NCBI GenBank assembly: GCA_905221605.1
Contig: CAJNDS010001902.1
Location: forward strand, 627,501 to 691,500
DNA: 64,000 bases
From: Symbiodinium natans
Taxonomy: Eukaryota > Sar > Dinophyceae > Suessiales > Symbiodiniaceae
Reading direction: 5' to 3'
Every line of letters begins with the position of its first letter. Position 1 is the stretch's first letter. The notes beneath the pieces are model-generated. The model was not told where the DNA came from and made no database searches. It saw only the letters and a list, made by a program, of their open reading frames with translations. A program made the position numbers and the translations under genes. Positions 33,721-46,562 of this stretch are shown here, in pieces.

Positions 33721-35116
33721 TCAGCGCTGCGAAGCTGCAACCACATCCTTGAAGGTGTAGAAACCCTTTGCAGCGGCAGCTGCATCAAGAGGGTTCACCT
33801 TGGAGAACATGTTGTTGGGAATGGATCCATCCACAATTCCGGCCATGGAGTTGTACACATCCATCACGGTGGCCTTCGGCACTGATGCGACAATGCGCCC
33901 GATAGCTGCGTTCACTGCCTCGTAATCCGCAGCAGACGTCACTCCCTTGGCGTCGACGCTGCCAATGGCCTTGTGGTGCGCCTCAGCGGCAGCCTTCAAG
34001 AGGTTTCCGTCCATCTGGCTTCCCATCACGATCATCTTGTCAATGGCCTTCATCACCTTCGGGGCGGTGGTGTCTGGCAGCGGCTTCAGGTAAACATCGG
34101 ACAGCCAGTCCACCTGAGGGCACGCACACAAACAACACAGCATGCTCGGTCAACCCGTTGCAAGTCGCTCGGAACTGGGTATGGCATGGGAGCTAAATTA
34201 GATTTCTAATGTATCTCCAAAGAAGATAATGACACATAGCAAGGGCCACAGACCCAACTGTTCTTCTTTGCAACCCCGCGCCTCTTTCAAGAAAGGGTAA
34301 GATGCATCCGAAAGGGCCTTCGCCGCCGTGCCAATCTTGTCACCAGTGGGCACCGTGGCCTTGGCGCCGACTGCAGTCACTTGGTTCCTTGGATGCGTTT
34401 GAGGAACTCAATTGAAAAGGACGCTCGGTATAGGAGCACCACAGAGAAACAGAACGATGTGGGAACTCAGAGAAAGTCAACAATGGATCTGAATCAACGC
34501 CAATACGCTTTTCCACCACATCCTTGAACTCCAAGAAGCCCTTGTATGCCTTCTCGGCATCTGCACCATTGACCAAAGACTTCATGTACGCGGGCACCTT
34601 AGGGTCAGTGATGTCCTTCACGGCATTGTAGACGTCCATGACCTTTGCCTTGGGGACGGACGCCACAACGCGGCCCAGAGCCGCGTTCACCGCATCCCAA
34701 TCCGCCCGAGAAGTCACGCCGTTGGGACCTGAGATGCTTCCGATGGCCTTGTGATGGGCCTCCGCCGCTGCCTTCAAGAGCTTGGGATCTGCTGCCGCTC
34801 CCATGTCAATCATCTTGTCAATCGCTTTCAGCGCTTTGAGGGGCTGGAACTTGCCAGGAGCTTGCAAGAAGATGCCGTTGTTCCAGTCCACTTCCTTTGC
34901 GAAGTCATAGGAAGCATCACCAAGCTTCTTCGCTGCGTCACCGATCTCATCGGCGAAAGCAGCGGGAGCCATCATCATGCCGGCTGCGGACGCAGCTGCC
35001 ACTGGGGCAGCCGTCCTGCGAAGCGGCCCTGGCACAAAACTCACGTTGTTGCAGAAGTTGTACAACGCGACCAGCGCAGCAACCACGCTCAAGGCTTTCC
35101 ACGAAGAGCGTGCCAT
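33721..35116 (-). CDS. PCP: Peridinin-chlorophyll a-binding protein, copy E
   Basis: Exons 35116-34509, 34387-34282 and 34113-33721, 368 aa. One residue of the signal-peptide region differs (FCNNVS for FCNSVS), which should not affect the mature protein. Intron 2 is shorter than in copies B-D and shares its new sequence with copy F (about 34140-34230 against 35960-36050), so E and F form a subgroup. Intron borders are GC-AG. Confidence 0.92.
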
Positions 35117-35540
35117 GACTCAAAGAAAAGTATGGAGTACTTTGCTGCGTGCAACAGCCAGTGGAACCTAAAAACTCCGGCAAAGTAGCACTTCCTCGAA
35201 CATTTGCTACTGAGACATTCGAAGCAGGCTTAGGCTCTGGGCAACATGAGCAATGCAGCCTCTCCTGAAAAGCTGTTTACTTACTCTTGGGATCTTCGCA
35301 AGTTTTGTCAGACACCCTCCTTCCTTCACTACACCAAAGCAAGAATAAGATCTGAACACCGCGCCTGCCAATCTCAAGCCCGTGAAACACCGCTTCAAGG
35401 CACAGCATTGTCATCAATCGCGAGCGACTCTACTATTCTACTGCACTGTACAGTTAAAAAGCTAAGTTGGCAACAACTACTCAGAGTTGTGGCCCTCAAA
35501 GGGTCCGAAAATTCGACGCCGTAGCGGCCAAAAACTCTCA

Positions 35541-36929
35541 TCAGCGCTGCGAAGCTGCAACCACATCCTTGAAGGTGTAGAAACCCTTTGCAGCGGCAGC
35601 TGCATCAAGAGGGTTCACCTTGGAGAACATGTTGTTGGGAATGGATCCATCCACAATTCCGGCCATGGAGTTGTACACATCCATCACGGTGGCCTTCGGC
35701 ACTGATGCGACAATGCGCCCGATAGCTGCGTTCACTGCCTCGTAATCCGCAGCAGACGTCACTCCCTTGGCGTCGACGCTGCCAATGGCCTTGTGGTGCG
35801 CCTCAGCGGCAGCCTTCAAGAGGTTTCCGTCCATCTGGCTTCCCATCACGATCATCTTGTCAATGGCCTTCATCACCTTCGGGGCGGTGGTGTCTGGCAG
35901 CGGCTTCAGGTAAACATCGGACAGCCAGTCCACCTGAGGGCACGCACACAAACAACACAGCATGCTCGGTCAACCCGTTGCAAGTCGCTAGGAACTGGGA
36001 ATGGCATGGGAACTAAGTTAGGTTTTTAATGTATCTCCAAAAAAGATAATGACACATAGCAAGGGCCACAGACCCAACTGTTCTTCTTTGCAATCCTGCG
36101 CCTCTTTCAAGAAAGGGTAGGATGCATCCGAAAGGGCCTTCGCCGCCGTGCCAATCTTGTCACCAGTGGGCACAGTGGCCTTAGCGCCGACTGCGGTCAC
36201 TTGGTTCCTTGGATTTGTTTGCAGAAGTTGAGAAGAACACTAGGTAGAGAAGCCCACAAATACAGAACGATGGGCGAGTTCTGAAAACATCAACACTAGA
36301 TCTGAATCAACTCCAATGCTCTTTTCCACCACATCCTTGAACTCCAAGAAGCCCTTGTATGCCTTCTCGGCATCTGCACCATTGACCAAAGACTTCATGT
36401 ACGCGGGCACCTTAGGGTCAGTGATGTCCTTCACGGCATTGTAGACGTCCATGACCTTTGCCTTGGGGACGGACGCCACAACGCGGCCCAGAGCTGCGTT
36501 CACCGCATCCCAATCCGCCCGAGAAGTCACGCCGTTGGGACCTGAGATGCTTCCGATGGCCTTGTGATGGGCCTCCGCCGCTGCCTTCAAGAGCTTGGGA
36601 TCTGCTGCCGCTCCCATGTCAATCATCTTGTCAATCGCTTTCAGCGCTTTGAGGGGCTGGAACTTGCCAGGAGCTTGCAAGAAGATGCCGTTGTTCCAGT
36701 CCACTTCCTTTGCGAAGTCATAGGAAGCATCACCAAGCTTCTTCGCTGCGTCACCGATCTCATCGGCGAAAGCAGCGGGAGCCATCATCATGCCGGCTGC
36801 GGACGCAGCTGCCACTGGGGCAGCCGTCCTGCGAAGCGGCCCTGGCACAAAACTCACGCTGTTGCAGAAGTTGTACAACGCGACCAGCGCAGCAGCCACG
36901 CTCAAGGCTTTCCACGAAGAGCGTGCCAT
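35541..36929 (-). CDS. PCP: Peridinin-chlorophyll a-binding protein, copy F (first gene of array)
   Basis: Exons 36929-36322, 36207-36102 and 35933-35541, 368 aa. The leader reads SVAAALVAL rather than SVVAALVAL; the mature protein matches the others. Intron 1 is diverged, and the donor reads GGAAAA|GAGCATTGG, so it uses GA in place of the GC of copies A-E; the acceptor CCAAG|G is unchanged. The homology of the array ends about 70 bases above the start (after AACTCCGGCA on the plus strand, near 36996), so this copy alone has a different upstream sequence. It may therefore be controlled differently or mark the array's outer edge. Confidence 0.9.
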
Positions 36930-36995
36930 GACTCAAAGAAAAGTATGGAGTACTTTGCTGCGTGCAACAGCCAGTGGAACCTAAAAACTCCGGCA

Positions 36996-37790
36996 CGCAA
37001 ACATCTTCCCCGCTTGCAAACATGCTTTCAAGTTCAAACCTCTGACCACATCTGCTCTATTCTACATGAAAGCGGCCCAGGAACCTTGTCGTTCTGCAAG
37101 TCGTGCAACTGCTGACTTCCTGTGGCTCAGCCGATCTCAAGCTTGATGAGCCCTCAACCCTCCTAAACGCGGACGCCCTGTCCTCCAGACCCCCACAGCC
37201 CAGGAAACCAAACCACTTCGAAGCAGCAAAGGAGGCTTCTCCGAAAATGGAGGTGGGGTACCGTTCTGGAGGTGGAGGGGGGGGTTCAACCCTGAACCCT
37301 AAACCCGAAACCCTAACCCCAAAACCCTAACCCTAAACCCTAAACCCTAAACCCTAAACCCCAAAACCCTAACCTACAACCGGGGCAACGCCCAGGACAC
37401 CCTCCATGCGCGGCCCGGCGACCCCAGGGTCCGGCCAGGGTCGTCTTGCCTGCACTGATCCAGCGAGTTTAGGGTTTAGGGTTTAGGGTTTAGGGTTTAG
37501 GGTTTAGGGTTTAGGGTTTAGGGTTTAGGGTTTAGGGATTAGAGTTTAGAGTTTAGAGTTTAGGGTTCAGGGGTCTTGCCTGCAGTGATGCAGCGAGTTT
37601 AGGGGTTTAGGGCGGGGTTTCGGGGTTTCGGGGTTTCGGGGTTTCGGGGTTTCGGGGTTTCGGGGTTAGGCTTTAGGGGTTTAGGTGTTTAGGTGTTTAG
37701 GAGCTTAGGGGTATAGGCGTTTAGGGGTATGTATGTAGGACCTTTATGCGTTATTTGACGGTCCTGCTTTCGCCTTCCAAAACTTTAAGG
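36996..37790. repeat. Region upstream of the PCP array with telomere-type repeats
   Basis: Bases 36996-37270 are unique sequence with no supported gene. A CCCTAAA block lies at about 37330-37370, TTTAGGG at 37468-37560 and GGGGTTTC octamers at 37610-37665. The AT-rich satellite follows. Confidence 0.7.
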
Positions 37791-40700
37791 ATTTTAAGGA
37801 ATTTAGGGGTTTTCCAAAATTTTAAAAGGACCACAAAATCCTTAAAATTTTGAAAGCCCGGACCTTTCAAAATTTTAAGGAGTTTAAGGAATTTAAGGCC
37901 TTTTAAATTTCTTAAAATCCTTAAAATCCTTAAAATTTTGAAAGAAAATTAAATTATTTTCCGGAAAGAGGCAGGCCCATTTAAAATTTTAACAATCCTT
38001 AAAATCCTTAAAATCCTTAAAATTTTGAAAGCCCGGGCCTTTCAAAATTTTAAGGATTTTAAGGAATTTAAGGCCTTTTAAATTTCTTAAAATCCTTAAA
38101 ATCCTTAAAATTTTGAAAGAAAATTAAATTATTTTCCGGAAAGAGGCAGGCCCATTTAAAATTTTAAAAATCCTTAAAATCCTTAAAATCCTTAAAATTT
38201 TGAAAGCCCGGGCCTTTCAAAATTTTAAGGATTTTAAGGAATTTAAGGCCTTTTAAATTTCTTAAAATCCTTAAAATCCTTAAAATTTTGAAAGAAAATT
38301 AAATTATTTTCCGGAAAGAGGCAGGCCCATTTAAAATTTTAAAAATCCTTAAAATCCTTAAAATCCTTAAAATTTTGAAAGCCCGGGCCTTTCAAAATTT
38401 TAAGGATTTTAAGGAATTTAAGGCCTTTTAAATTTCTTAAAATCCTTAAAATCCTTAAAATTTTGAAAGTTTGGGGCTTTCAAAATTTTAAGGATTTTAA
38501 GGAATTTCCGCCTTTTAAATTTCTTAAATCCTTAAAATCCTTAAAATCCTTAAAATTTTGAAAGAAAATTAAATTATTTTCCGGAAAGAGGCAGGCCCAT
38601 TTAAATTTTAAAAATCCTTAAAATCCTTAAAATCCTTAAAATTTTGAAAGCCCGGGCCTTTCAAAATTTTAAGGATTTTAAGGAATTTAAGGCCTTTTAA
38701 ATTTCTTAAAATCCTTAAAATCCTTAAAATTTTGAAAGAAAATTATATTATTTTCCGGAAAGAGGCAGGCCCATTTAAAATTTTAAAAGTCCTTAAAATC
38801 CTTAAAATCCTTAAAATCCTTAAAATTTTGAAAGGTTGGGGCTTTCAAAATTTTAAGGATTTTAAGGAATCTAACGCCTTTTAAATTTCTTAAAATCCTT
38901 AAAATCCTTAAAATCCTTAAAATTTTGAAAGAAAATTAAATTATTTTCCGGAAAGAGGCAGGCCCATTTAAAATTTTAAAAATCCTTAAAACCCTTAAAA
39001 TCCTTAAAATTTTGAAAGGCCGGGCCTTTCAAAATTTTAAGGATTTTAAGGAATTTAAGGCCTGTTAAATTTCTTAAAATCCTTAAAATCCTTAAAATCC
39101 TTAACATTTTGAAAGAAAATTAAATCATTTTCCGGAAAGAGGCAGGCCCATTTAAAATTTTAAAAATCCTTAAAATCCTTAAAATCCTAAAAATTTTGAA
39201 AGCCCGGGCCTTTCAAAATTTTAAGGATTTTAAGGAATTTAAGGCCTTTTAAATTTCTTAAAAACCTTAAAATCCTTAAAATTTTGAAAGAAAATTATAT
39301 TATTTTCCGGAAAGAGGCAGGCCCATTTAAAATTTTAAAAATCCTTAAAATCCTTAAAATCCTTAAAATCCTTAAAATTTTGAAAGCCCGGGCCTTTCAA
39401 AATTTTAAGGATTTTAAGGAATTTAAGGCCTTTTAAATTCTAAAATCCTTAAAATCCTTAAAATTTTGAAAGAAAATTAAATCATTTTCCGGAAAGAGGC
39501 AGGCCCATTTAAAATTTTAAAAATCCTTAAAATCCTTAAAATCCTTAAAATTTTGAAAGGTTGGGGCTTTCAAAATTTTAAGGATTTTAAGGAATTTAAG
39601 GCCTTTTAAATTTCTTAAAATCCTTAAAATCCTTAAAATCCTTAAAATTTTGAAAGAAAATTAAATTATTTTCCGGAAAGAGGCAGGCCCATTTAAAATT
39701 TTAAAAATCCTAAAATCCTTAAAATCCTTAAAATTTTGAAAGGTTGGGGCTTTCAAAATTTTAAGGATTTTAAGGAATTTAAGGCCTTTTAAATTTCTTA
39801 AAATGGGCCTGACTCTTTCCGGAATATATTTTAATTTTATTTCAAAATTTTAAGGATTTTAAGGATTTTAAGAAATTTTAAAGGCGCTAAATTCCTTAAA
39901 ATCCTTAAAATTTTGAAAGCCCCAACCTTTCAAAATTTTAAGGATTTTAAGGATTTTTAAAATTTTAAATGGGCCTGCCTCTTTCCGGAAAATGATTTAA
40001 TTTTCTTTCAAAATTTTAAGATTTTAGGATTTTTTAAGGATTTTAAGAAATTAAAGGCCTTTTTTAAATCCTTAAACGCCTTAAAATTTGAAAGGACCGG
40101 GCTTTCAAAATTTAAGGAATTTAAGGATTTTTAAGGATTTTGTAAAATTTTTACATGGCCTGCCTCTTTCCGGAAAAAGATGAATTTTCTTTCAAAAATT
40201 GTAAAGGATTTTAAGGATTTTAAGGATTTTAAGAAATTTAAAAGGCCTTAAATTCCTTAAAATCCTTAAAATTTTGAAAGGCCCGGACTTTCAAAATTTT
40301 AAGGATTTTAAGGATTTTAAGGATTTTTAAAATTGTAAATGGGCCTGCCTCTTTCCGGAAAATAATATAATTTTCTTGCAAAATTTTAGGGATTTTAAGG
40401 ATTTTAAGGATTTTAAGAAATTTACAAGGCCTTAAATTCCTTAAAATCCTTAAAATTTTGAAAGACCCAACCTTACAAAATTTTAAGGATTTTAAGGATT
40501 TTAAGGATTTTTAAAATTTTAAATGGGCCTGCCTCTTTCCGGAAAATAATTTAATTTTCTTTCAAAATTTTAAGGATTTTAAGGATTTTAAGAAATTTAA
40601 AAGGCCTTACGTAAATTCCTTAAAACCCTTGAAATTTTAAAAGGCCCGGGCTTTCAAAATTTTAAGGATTTTAAAGATTTTAAAGATTTTGAAAATTTTA

Positions 40701-41900
40701 AATGGGCCTGCCTCTTTCTGGAAAATGATTTAATTTTCTTTCAAAATTTTAAGGATTTTAAGGATTTTAAGAAATTTAAAAGGCCTTAAATTCCTTAAAA
40801 TCCTTAAAATTTTGAAAGGCACGGGCTTTCAAAATTTTAAGGATTTTAAGGATTTTTAAATTTTAAATGGGCCTGCCTCTTTCCGGAAAATATTTTAATT
40901 TTCTTTCAAAATTTTAAGGATTTTAAGGATTTTAAGAAATTTAAACGGCCTTAAATTCCTTAAAATCCTTAAAATTTTAAAAGGCCCGGGCTTCCAAAAT
41001 TTTAAGGATTTTAAGGATTTTAAGGATTTTTAAAATTTTAAATGGGCCTGCCTCTTTCCGGAAAATATTTTAATTTTCTTTCAAAATTTTAAGGATTTTA
41101 AGGATTTTAAGAAATTTACAAGGCCTTAAATTCCTTAAAATCCTTAAAATTTTGAAAGCCCCAACCTTTCAAAATTTTAAGGATTTTAAGGATTTTAAGG
41201 ATTTTTAAAATTGTAAATGGGCCTGCCTCTTTCCGGAAAATAATTGAATTTTCTTTCAAAAGTTTAAGGATTTTAAGGATTTTAAGGATTTTAAGAAATT
41301 TAAAAGGCCTTAAATTCCTTAAAATCCTTAAAATTTTGAAAGGCCCGGGCTTTCAAAATTTTAAGGATTTTAAGGATTTTAAGGATTTTTAAAATTTTAA
41401 ATGGGCCTGCCTCTTTCCGGAAAATAATATAATTTTCTTTCAAAATTTTAAGGATTTTAAGGATTTTAAGAAATTTAAAAGGCGTTAAATTCCTTAAAAT
41501 CCTTAAAATTTTGAAAGCCCCAACCTTTCAAAATTTTAAGGTTTTTAAGGATTTTAAGGATTTTTAAAATTTTAAATGGGCCTGCCTCTTTCCGGAAAAT
41601 AATTTAATTTTCTTTCAAAATTTTAAGGATTTTAAGGATTTTAAGGATTTTAAGAAATTTAAAAGGCGTTAAATTCCTTAAAATCCTTAAAATATTGAAA
41701 GGTCCGGGCTTTCAAAATTTTAAGGGTTTTCAGGATTTTAAGGATTTTAAAATTTTAAATGGGCCTGACTTTTCCGGAAAATAAATTTATTTTCCAATAG
41801 TTTTACTGAGTTTATTTTTTTTTATTTAAATGGGCCTGACCCTTTCTGGAAAATACTTGAATATTAGTTTAAAATTTGATAGATTTTAAGGAAACTAGGG
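37790..41900. repeat. AT-rich satellite arranged as a giant inverted repeat
   Basis: Units of mostly 175-193 bases carry TTTTAAGGATTTTAAGG motifs, their complement, and one GC-containing marker. In the left arm the marker ccggaaagaggcaggccca occurs at 37961, 38136, 38311, 38581, 38755, 38948, 39132, 39307, 39489 and 39673. From about 39804 on, the marker is inverted (gggcctgcctctttccgg) at about 39971, 40156, 40341, 40524, 40703, 40869, 41044, 41218, 41403 and 41578, then decays. The turn lies at about 39800-39830. Within each unit the A/T motifs also pair with each other around a cccgggcc centre. There are no genes. The strand flip could be natural or an assembly fold-back. Confidence 0.9.
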
Positions 41901-42497
41901 GCATTTCAATATTTGGAAAGGCCATGAAGTTCCATGGGTACCTTATATTTTTGGATTTTTGTTTGTAATTTTTAGCAAATAAACCATTTAAGTTTTTTTT
42001 TTGCAATTTTCCTGAAATTCCGAAAGCCTAGGCCTTACAAGAAAAATAAAAAAAACAGCAACACAAATACTCATTTAAAATATTTAAATGCGCTTCTTAG
42101 TCCTTTTAAAAAAGAACATTTTGTTTTGTTAATTCATAAGGCTTGTAAAAAAAGCCGGGGGTCCGGGGACGAGCGTTAACAAAAGCATTCCCCTTGAATA
42201 TTTCTCCCGCGAAACTTTTCTCCCGCGAATTTTGGCGGGAGAAATTCCCGCGAGCTCTCCCTTGAGTTTTCCTGGTTTTCCCGTGGTTTCCCTTTGATTT
42301 TTTTTTGGTTTCCCTTCAGTTTCCCGTGAGAGTCAAAGCTTCCTTTTACTGTTCCCTTGGACTTCCCTTTGAACTTCCCTTGGTTTTCCTCGGATCCCCT
42401 TCGAAATTAAAACGCATCCCGCGAGAAATCTCGCAAGACTTCAAAAATAAGGGCTTCCTTTTCCCACGGGATTTCCCGCGAAGCAGGCCGTAGGCCC
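41901..42497. other. AT-rich to pyrimidine-rich spacer before the assembly gap
   Basis: The satellite decays by about 41900. Bases 42200-42260 hold a cluster of CCCGCGAA/CCCGCGAG words with an inverted GGCGGGAGAAA. A TTCCC/TTTTCC-rich stretch follows. No gene is supported. Confidence 0.5.
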
Positions 42498-42597
42498 NNN
42501 NNNNNNNNNNNNNNNNNNNNNNNNNNNNNNNNNNNNNNNNNNNNNNNNNNNNNNNNNNNNNNNNNNNNNNNNNNNNNNNNNNNNNNNNNNNNNNNNN
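42498..42597. other. Assembly gap (100 N)
   Basis: Exactly 100 undetermined bases, the usual placeholder for a gap of unknown size. Order and distance across it are not proven. Confidence 0.98.
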
Positions 42598-44032
42598 AAA
42601 TCATAAGCATCAGCTGGGTTGGCTGCCAATCCAAAATGGACGTCCCTTTTAATCGCTTTCTGTGTCTTCAAACGAACAAAAGAAAACACTTAGGTTCCTC
42701 ACTTGAAGATGCAGGAAACGGCCCAACAAGGACACCCGTTCCATCGCCCATATATGGAGAGAGAGAGAGAGAGAGAGGGAGAAAGGAAAAAATCATGAGC
42801 ATCAGCTGGGTTTGCTTACATGTTCATTGTTATTCCTTTTGTTTTTTCTAACGGAAATGAACAAGAGAAGAGAAAAATAAGAACCAGCGGAAAGATGAAA
42901 ACGAGCACCATCTTTTCTTTGCCTGATTTTTGCATTTCGCCTGTCCTCATTTCTCTTCTATTCTTTTCATTGCTCTTCCATTTAGAGTTGCATTCCTGTT
43001 GATCTCTCCTCTCTCCTTTCTCTCTCCCTTCTCTTCTCTTGTTCTCCTTTAAATCTCAAAAACACACAAAAGGAAGCTTCTTTTCCTTGTTGAATGAAGA
43101 ATGAAAAAGAAGAAAAGAGATAGGGGAAGAGATAGGGAAGAAATTGAAGAGCTCCACTGCCTATTGGTTCATTCCATTTCCTCTCTTTCTATGTGTTGTT
43201 TTCCTTGTCGTTTCAGAAAGCAAGCAAAATAAGGGCAAGGGGGCTTCCTGAAGAGGAGAGAGGGCACCTATCTGCGAAGAGGTCTTGTCCTTTTTAAGAA
43301 TAGAGGGAAAAGGGAACAAGGAAGGGAGAGATGATAGACAAAGAAGAGTGCCATCTTCTTTGCGCCTTGTTGTGTTCCTCCGTCTCCTTGTTTCTTGTCT
43401 CCTCTCTTCTGTTCAGTACCCTTCCAGAAAATTAAAATGGCCTCTTTGTTGTCTCTCCTCTCTCACTTCCCTTTCCCTTCTCTCCTTCTGTTTCCGTTTA
43501 ACTGACAAAGCACAAGACAGGTATGATAAAGCAGTGGAAGGTAAAGCAGAGGGTGACTCCTTGCGCTTGGACCTTGCCGTACTTCATCATGTCCCTCTTC
43601 TCGGCCTATCTCTTCTGCTCTTTTCCTTACTCTTCTCCTTTTCATAAATTCTTCCTCTTTAGTTGTTCTTATTTCGAAAAGAAAGAGGGAAGGGAGAGAT
43701 AAGGGAGGGAGGATAGATAAAGAAGAGTGCCATCTTCTCAGCGCCTCGTTTTGTCTCTCCCTCTTCTCTATTCATCTCTCTTCTATTCTTTTCTTTGCTA
43801 TTCCATTGAAATTGGATTCCTGTTATCTCTCCCCTCTCCTTCTCTCTCGCTCCTCTTCTCCTGTTCCCCTCTAAATGACAAAAAACACAAGAAAGGAAGA
43901 ACAAGAGGGGCATGTGTTGCAATAAAGCAGGAAGGGAATTGAAGAGCTCCTCTCGCTACTTTCTCATGCCCTTTCCTTTCTATCTACCACAATCTACCAC
44001 ACCAAAACACGACTCTCAGCTTCCAAATATAC

Positions 44033-44340
44033 TTCATCATGGGGAGAAGGGACATACTTCATCACAGACTTGGCCCACAGGGAGAGGGGATATACTTCAT
44101 CACGCTGCTGGGGGGCTGGATCACAAACATGGCCCACGGGGCGAGGGGACATACTTCAGCCACAAAGAGAGGGAACCTACTTCATCACGCTGGTGGGAGG
44201 CTGGATTGGCCTACGGGGAGAGGGGACATGCTTCATCACAAATTTGGCCCACGGGGAGAGGGGACATACTTCATCACAAATTTGGCCCGCGGGGAGAAGG
44301 GACATACTTCATCACAGACTTGGCTCACAGGAGGCGCCAA
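44033..44340 (+). repeat. Minisatellite of about 45-50-base units
   Basis: Seven or so imperfect copies of a unit with acttcatcac and tggcccacggggagagggga. The spacing varies slightly. Confidence 0.8.
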
Positions 44341-45768
44341 AATAATCTAAATAATCTAATTATTCAAACCCATTGGTTCCTCTGGAAACCCAACCATTTA
44401 AATAATTTAAAGAATTTAATTATTCAAATACCTGGATTTAAATATTTTAGTTCTGGGGCGTCCCATCAAAAGGGAATAGGGAGAGACAAGGGAGAGATGA
44501 TATATATAGAGCTTTGCGCTTTATTTTGTCACTCCGTCTCCTTGCTTCCTGTCTCTTCTCTTCTTTCCAGCACCCTTCCAGAAAAATGGCATCCTTGTTC
44601 TCTCTCCTCTCTCACTTCCCTTTCCCTTCTCTCTTTCTGTTACTTTTTAACTGATGAACAACAAGAAAGGAACTTGCAGGATAAAACAGTGGCAGGGTAA
44701 GCAGAGGTTGCGCGTGGACCTTGCCGTACTTCATCATATCCCTCTTCTCGGCCTATCTCTTCTGCTCCTTTCCTTACTCTTCTCCTTTTCATAATTATTC
44801 CTCGTTAGTTGTTCTTATCTGGAAAAGAAAGAGGGAAGGGAGAGATAAGGGAGGGAGGATAGATAAAGAAGAGTGCCGTCTTCTCTGCGCCTTGTTTTGT
44901 CTCTCCCTCTTCTCTATTCATCTCTCTTCGATTCTTTCCTTTGCTGTTCTATTGAAATTGGATTCCCTGTATCTCTCCTCTGTCCTTCTCTCTCGCTCCT
45001 CTTCTCCTGTTCCCCTCTAAACGATTGCTCTTTACAGATAGGTGCCCTCCCTCCTCTTCAGGAAATCTCTTTTCGCTTATTTTGCTTTTTGAAGCGAATA
45101 AAACAACGGATAAGAGAGGAAAGGGAATGACTAAGTAAAGACAGGAGCTCTTCAATAGGTGCCCTCCCTCCTCTTCAGGAAATCTCTTTTCCCGTATTTT
45201 GCTTTTTGAAGCGAAGAAAACAACAGATAAGAAGAGAGGAAAGGGAATGACTAAGTAAAGAGAGGAGCTCTTCAATTTCCCTCCCTATATCTGATGTTAC
45301 GTTTCCTTCTTGGGCGGTGCCCTTCTTTCTCCCTTGAAGATGCAGAAAACGATCAGGAAGGACACCCGTTCCATCGCCCATATATAGACAGAGATAAATC
45401 ATGAGCATCAGCTGGGTTTGCTGCCGATCCAAAATGGGCGTCCCTTTTAATCGCTTTCTGTGTCTTGAAACGAGCAAAAGGGGCACCCTTACTAAGTGTT
45501 TTCTTGTGGTGTCACTTTTCTTCGCTTGAAGATGCAGAAAACGATCCAAAAAGGACACCCGTTCCATCGCCCATGTATGGGGAGAGAGATAAATCATGAG
45601 CATCAGCTGGGTTTGCTGCCAATCCAAAATGGGCGCCCCTTTTAATCGCTTGCTGTGTCTTCAAACGAGCAAAAGGGACACCCTAAGTGTTTTCTTGTGG
45701 TGCCCTTTTCTTCGCTTGAAGATGCAGAACACGATCTTAAAGGACACCTGTTCCATCGCCCATATATA

Positions 45769-45871
<103 letters not shown>

Positions 45872-46040
45872 TGAGCATCAGCTGGGTTGGCTGCCAATCC
45901 AAAACGGGCGTCCCTTTTAATCGCTTTCTGTGTCTTCAAACGAGCAAAAGGGACACCCTAAGTGCTTTCTTGTGGGGTGTCCCTTTTCCTCGCTTGAAGA
46001 TGCAGAAAACGATCAAAAAAGGACACCCATTCCATCGCCC

Positions 46041-46096
<56 letters not shown>

Positions 46097-46562
46097 AATC
46101 ATGAGCATCAGCTGGGTTGGCTGCCAATCCAAAATGGACGTCCCTTTTAATCGCTTTCTGTGTCTTCAAACGAACAAAAGAAAACACTTAGGTTCCTCAC
46201 TTGAAGATGCAGGAAACGGCCCAACAAGGACACCCGTTCCATCGCCCATATATGGAGAGAGAGAGAGAGGGAGAAAGGAAAAAATCATGAGCATCAGCTG
46301 GGTTTGCTTACATGTTCATTGTTATTCCTTTTGTTTCTTCTAACGGAAATGAACAAGAGAAGAGAAAAAAAAGAACCGGAGGAAAGATGAAAACGAGCAC
46401 CATCTTCTCTTTGCCTGATTTTTGCATTTCGCCGGTCCTCATTTCTCTTCCATTCTTTTCATTGCTCTTCCATTTAGAGTTGCATTCCTGTTGATCTCTC
46501 CTCTCTCCTTTCTCTCTCCCTTCTCTTCTCTTGTTCTCCTTTAAATCTCAAAAACACACAGT

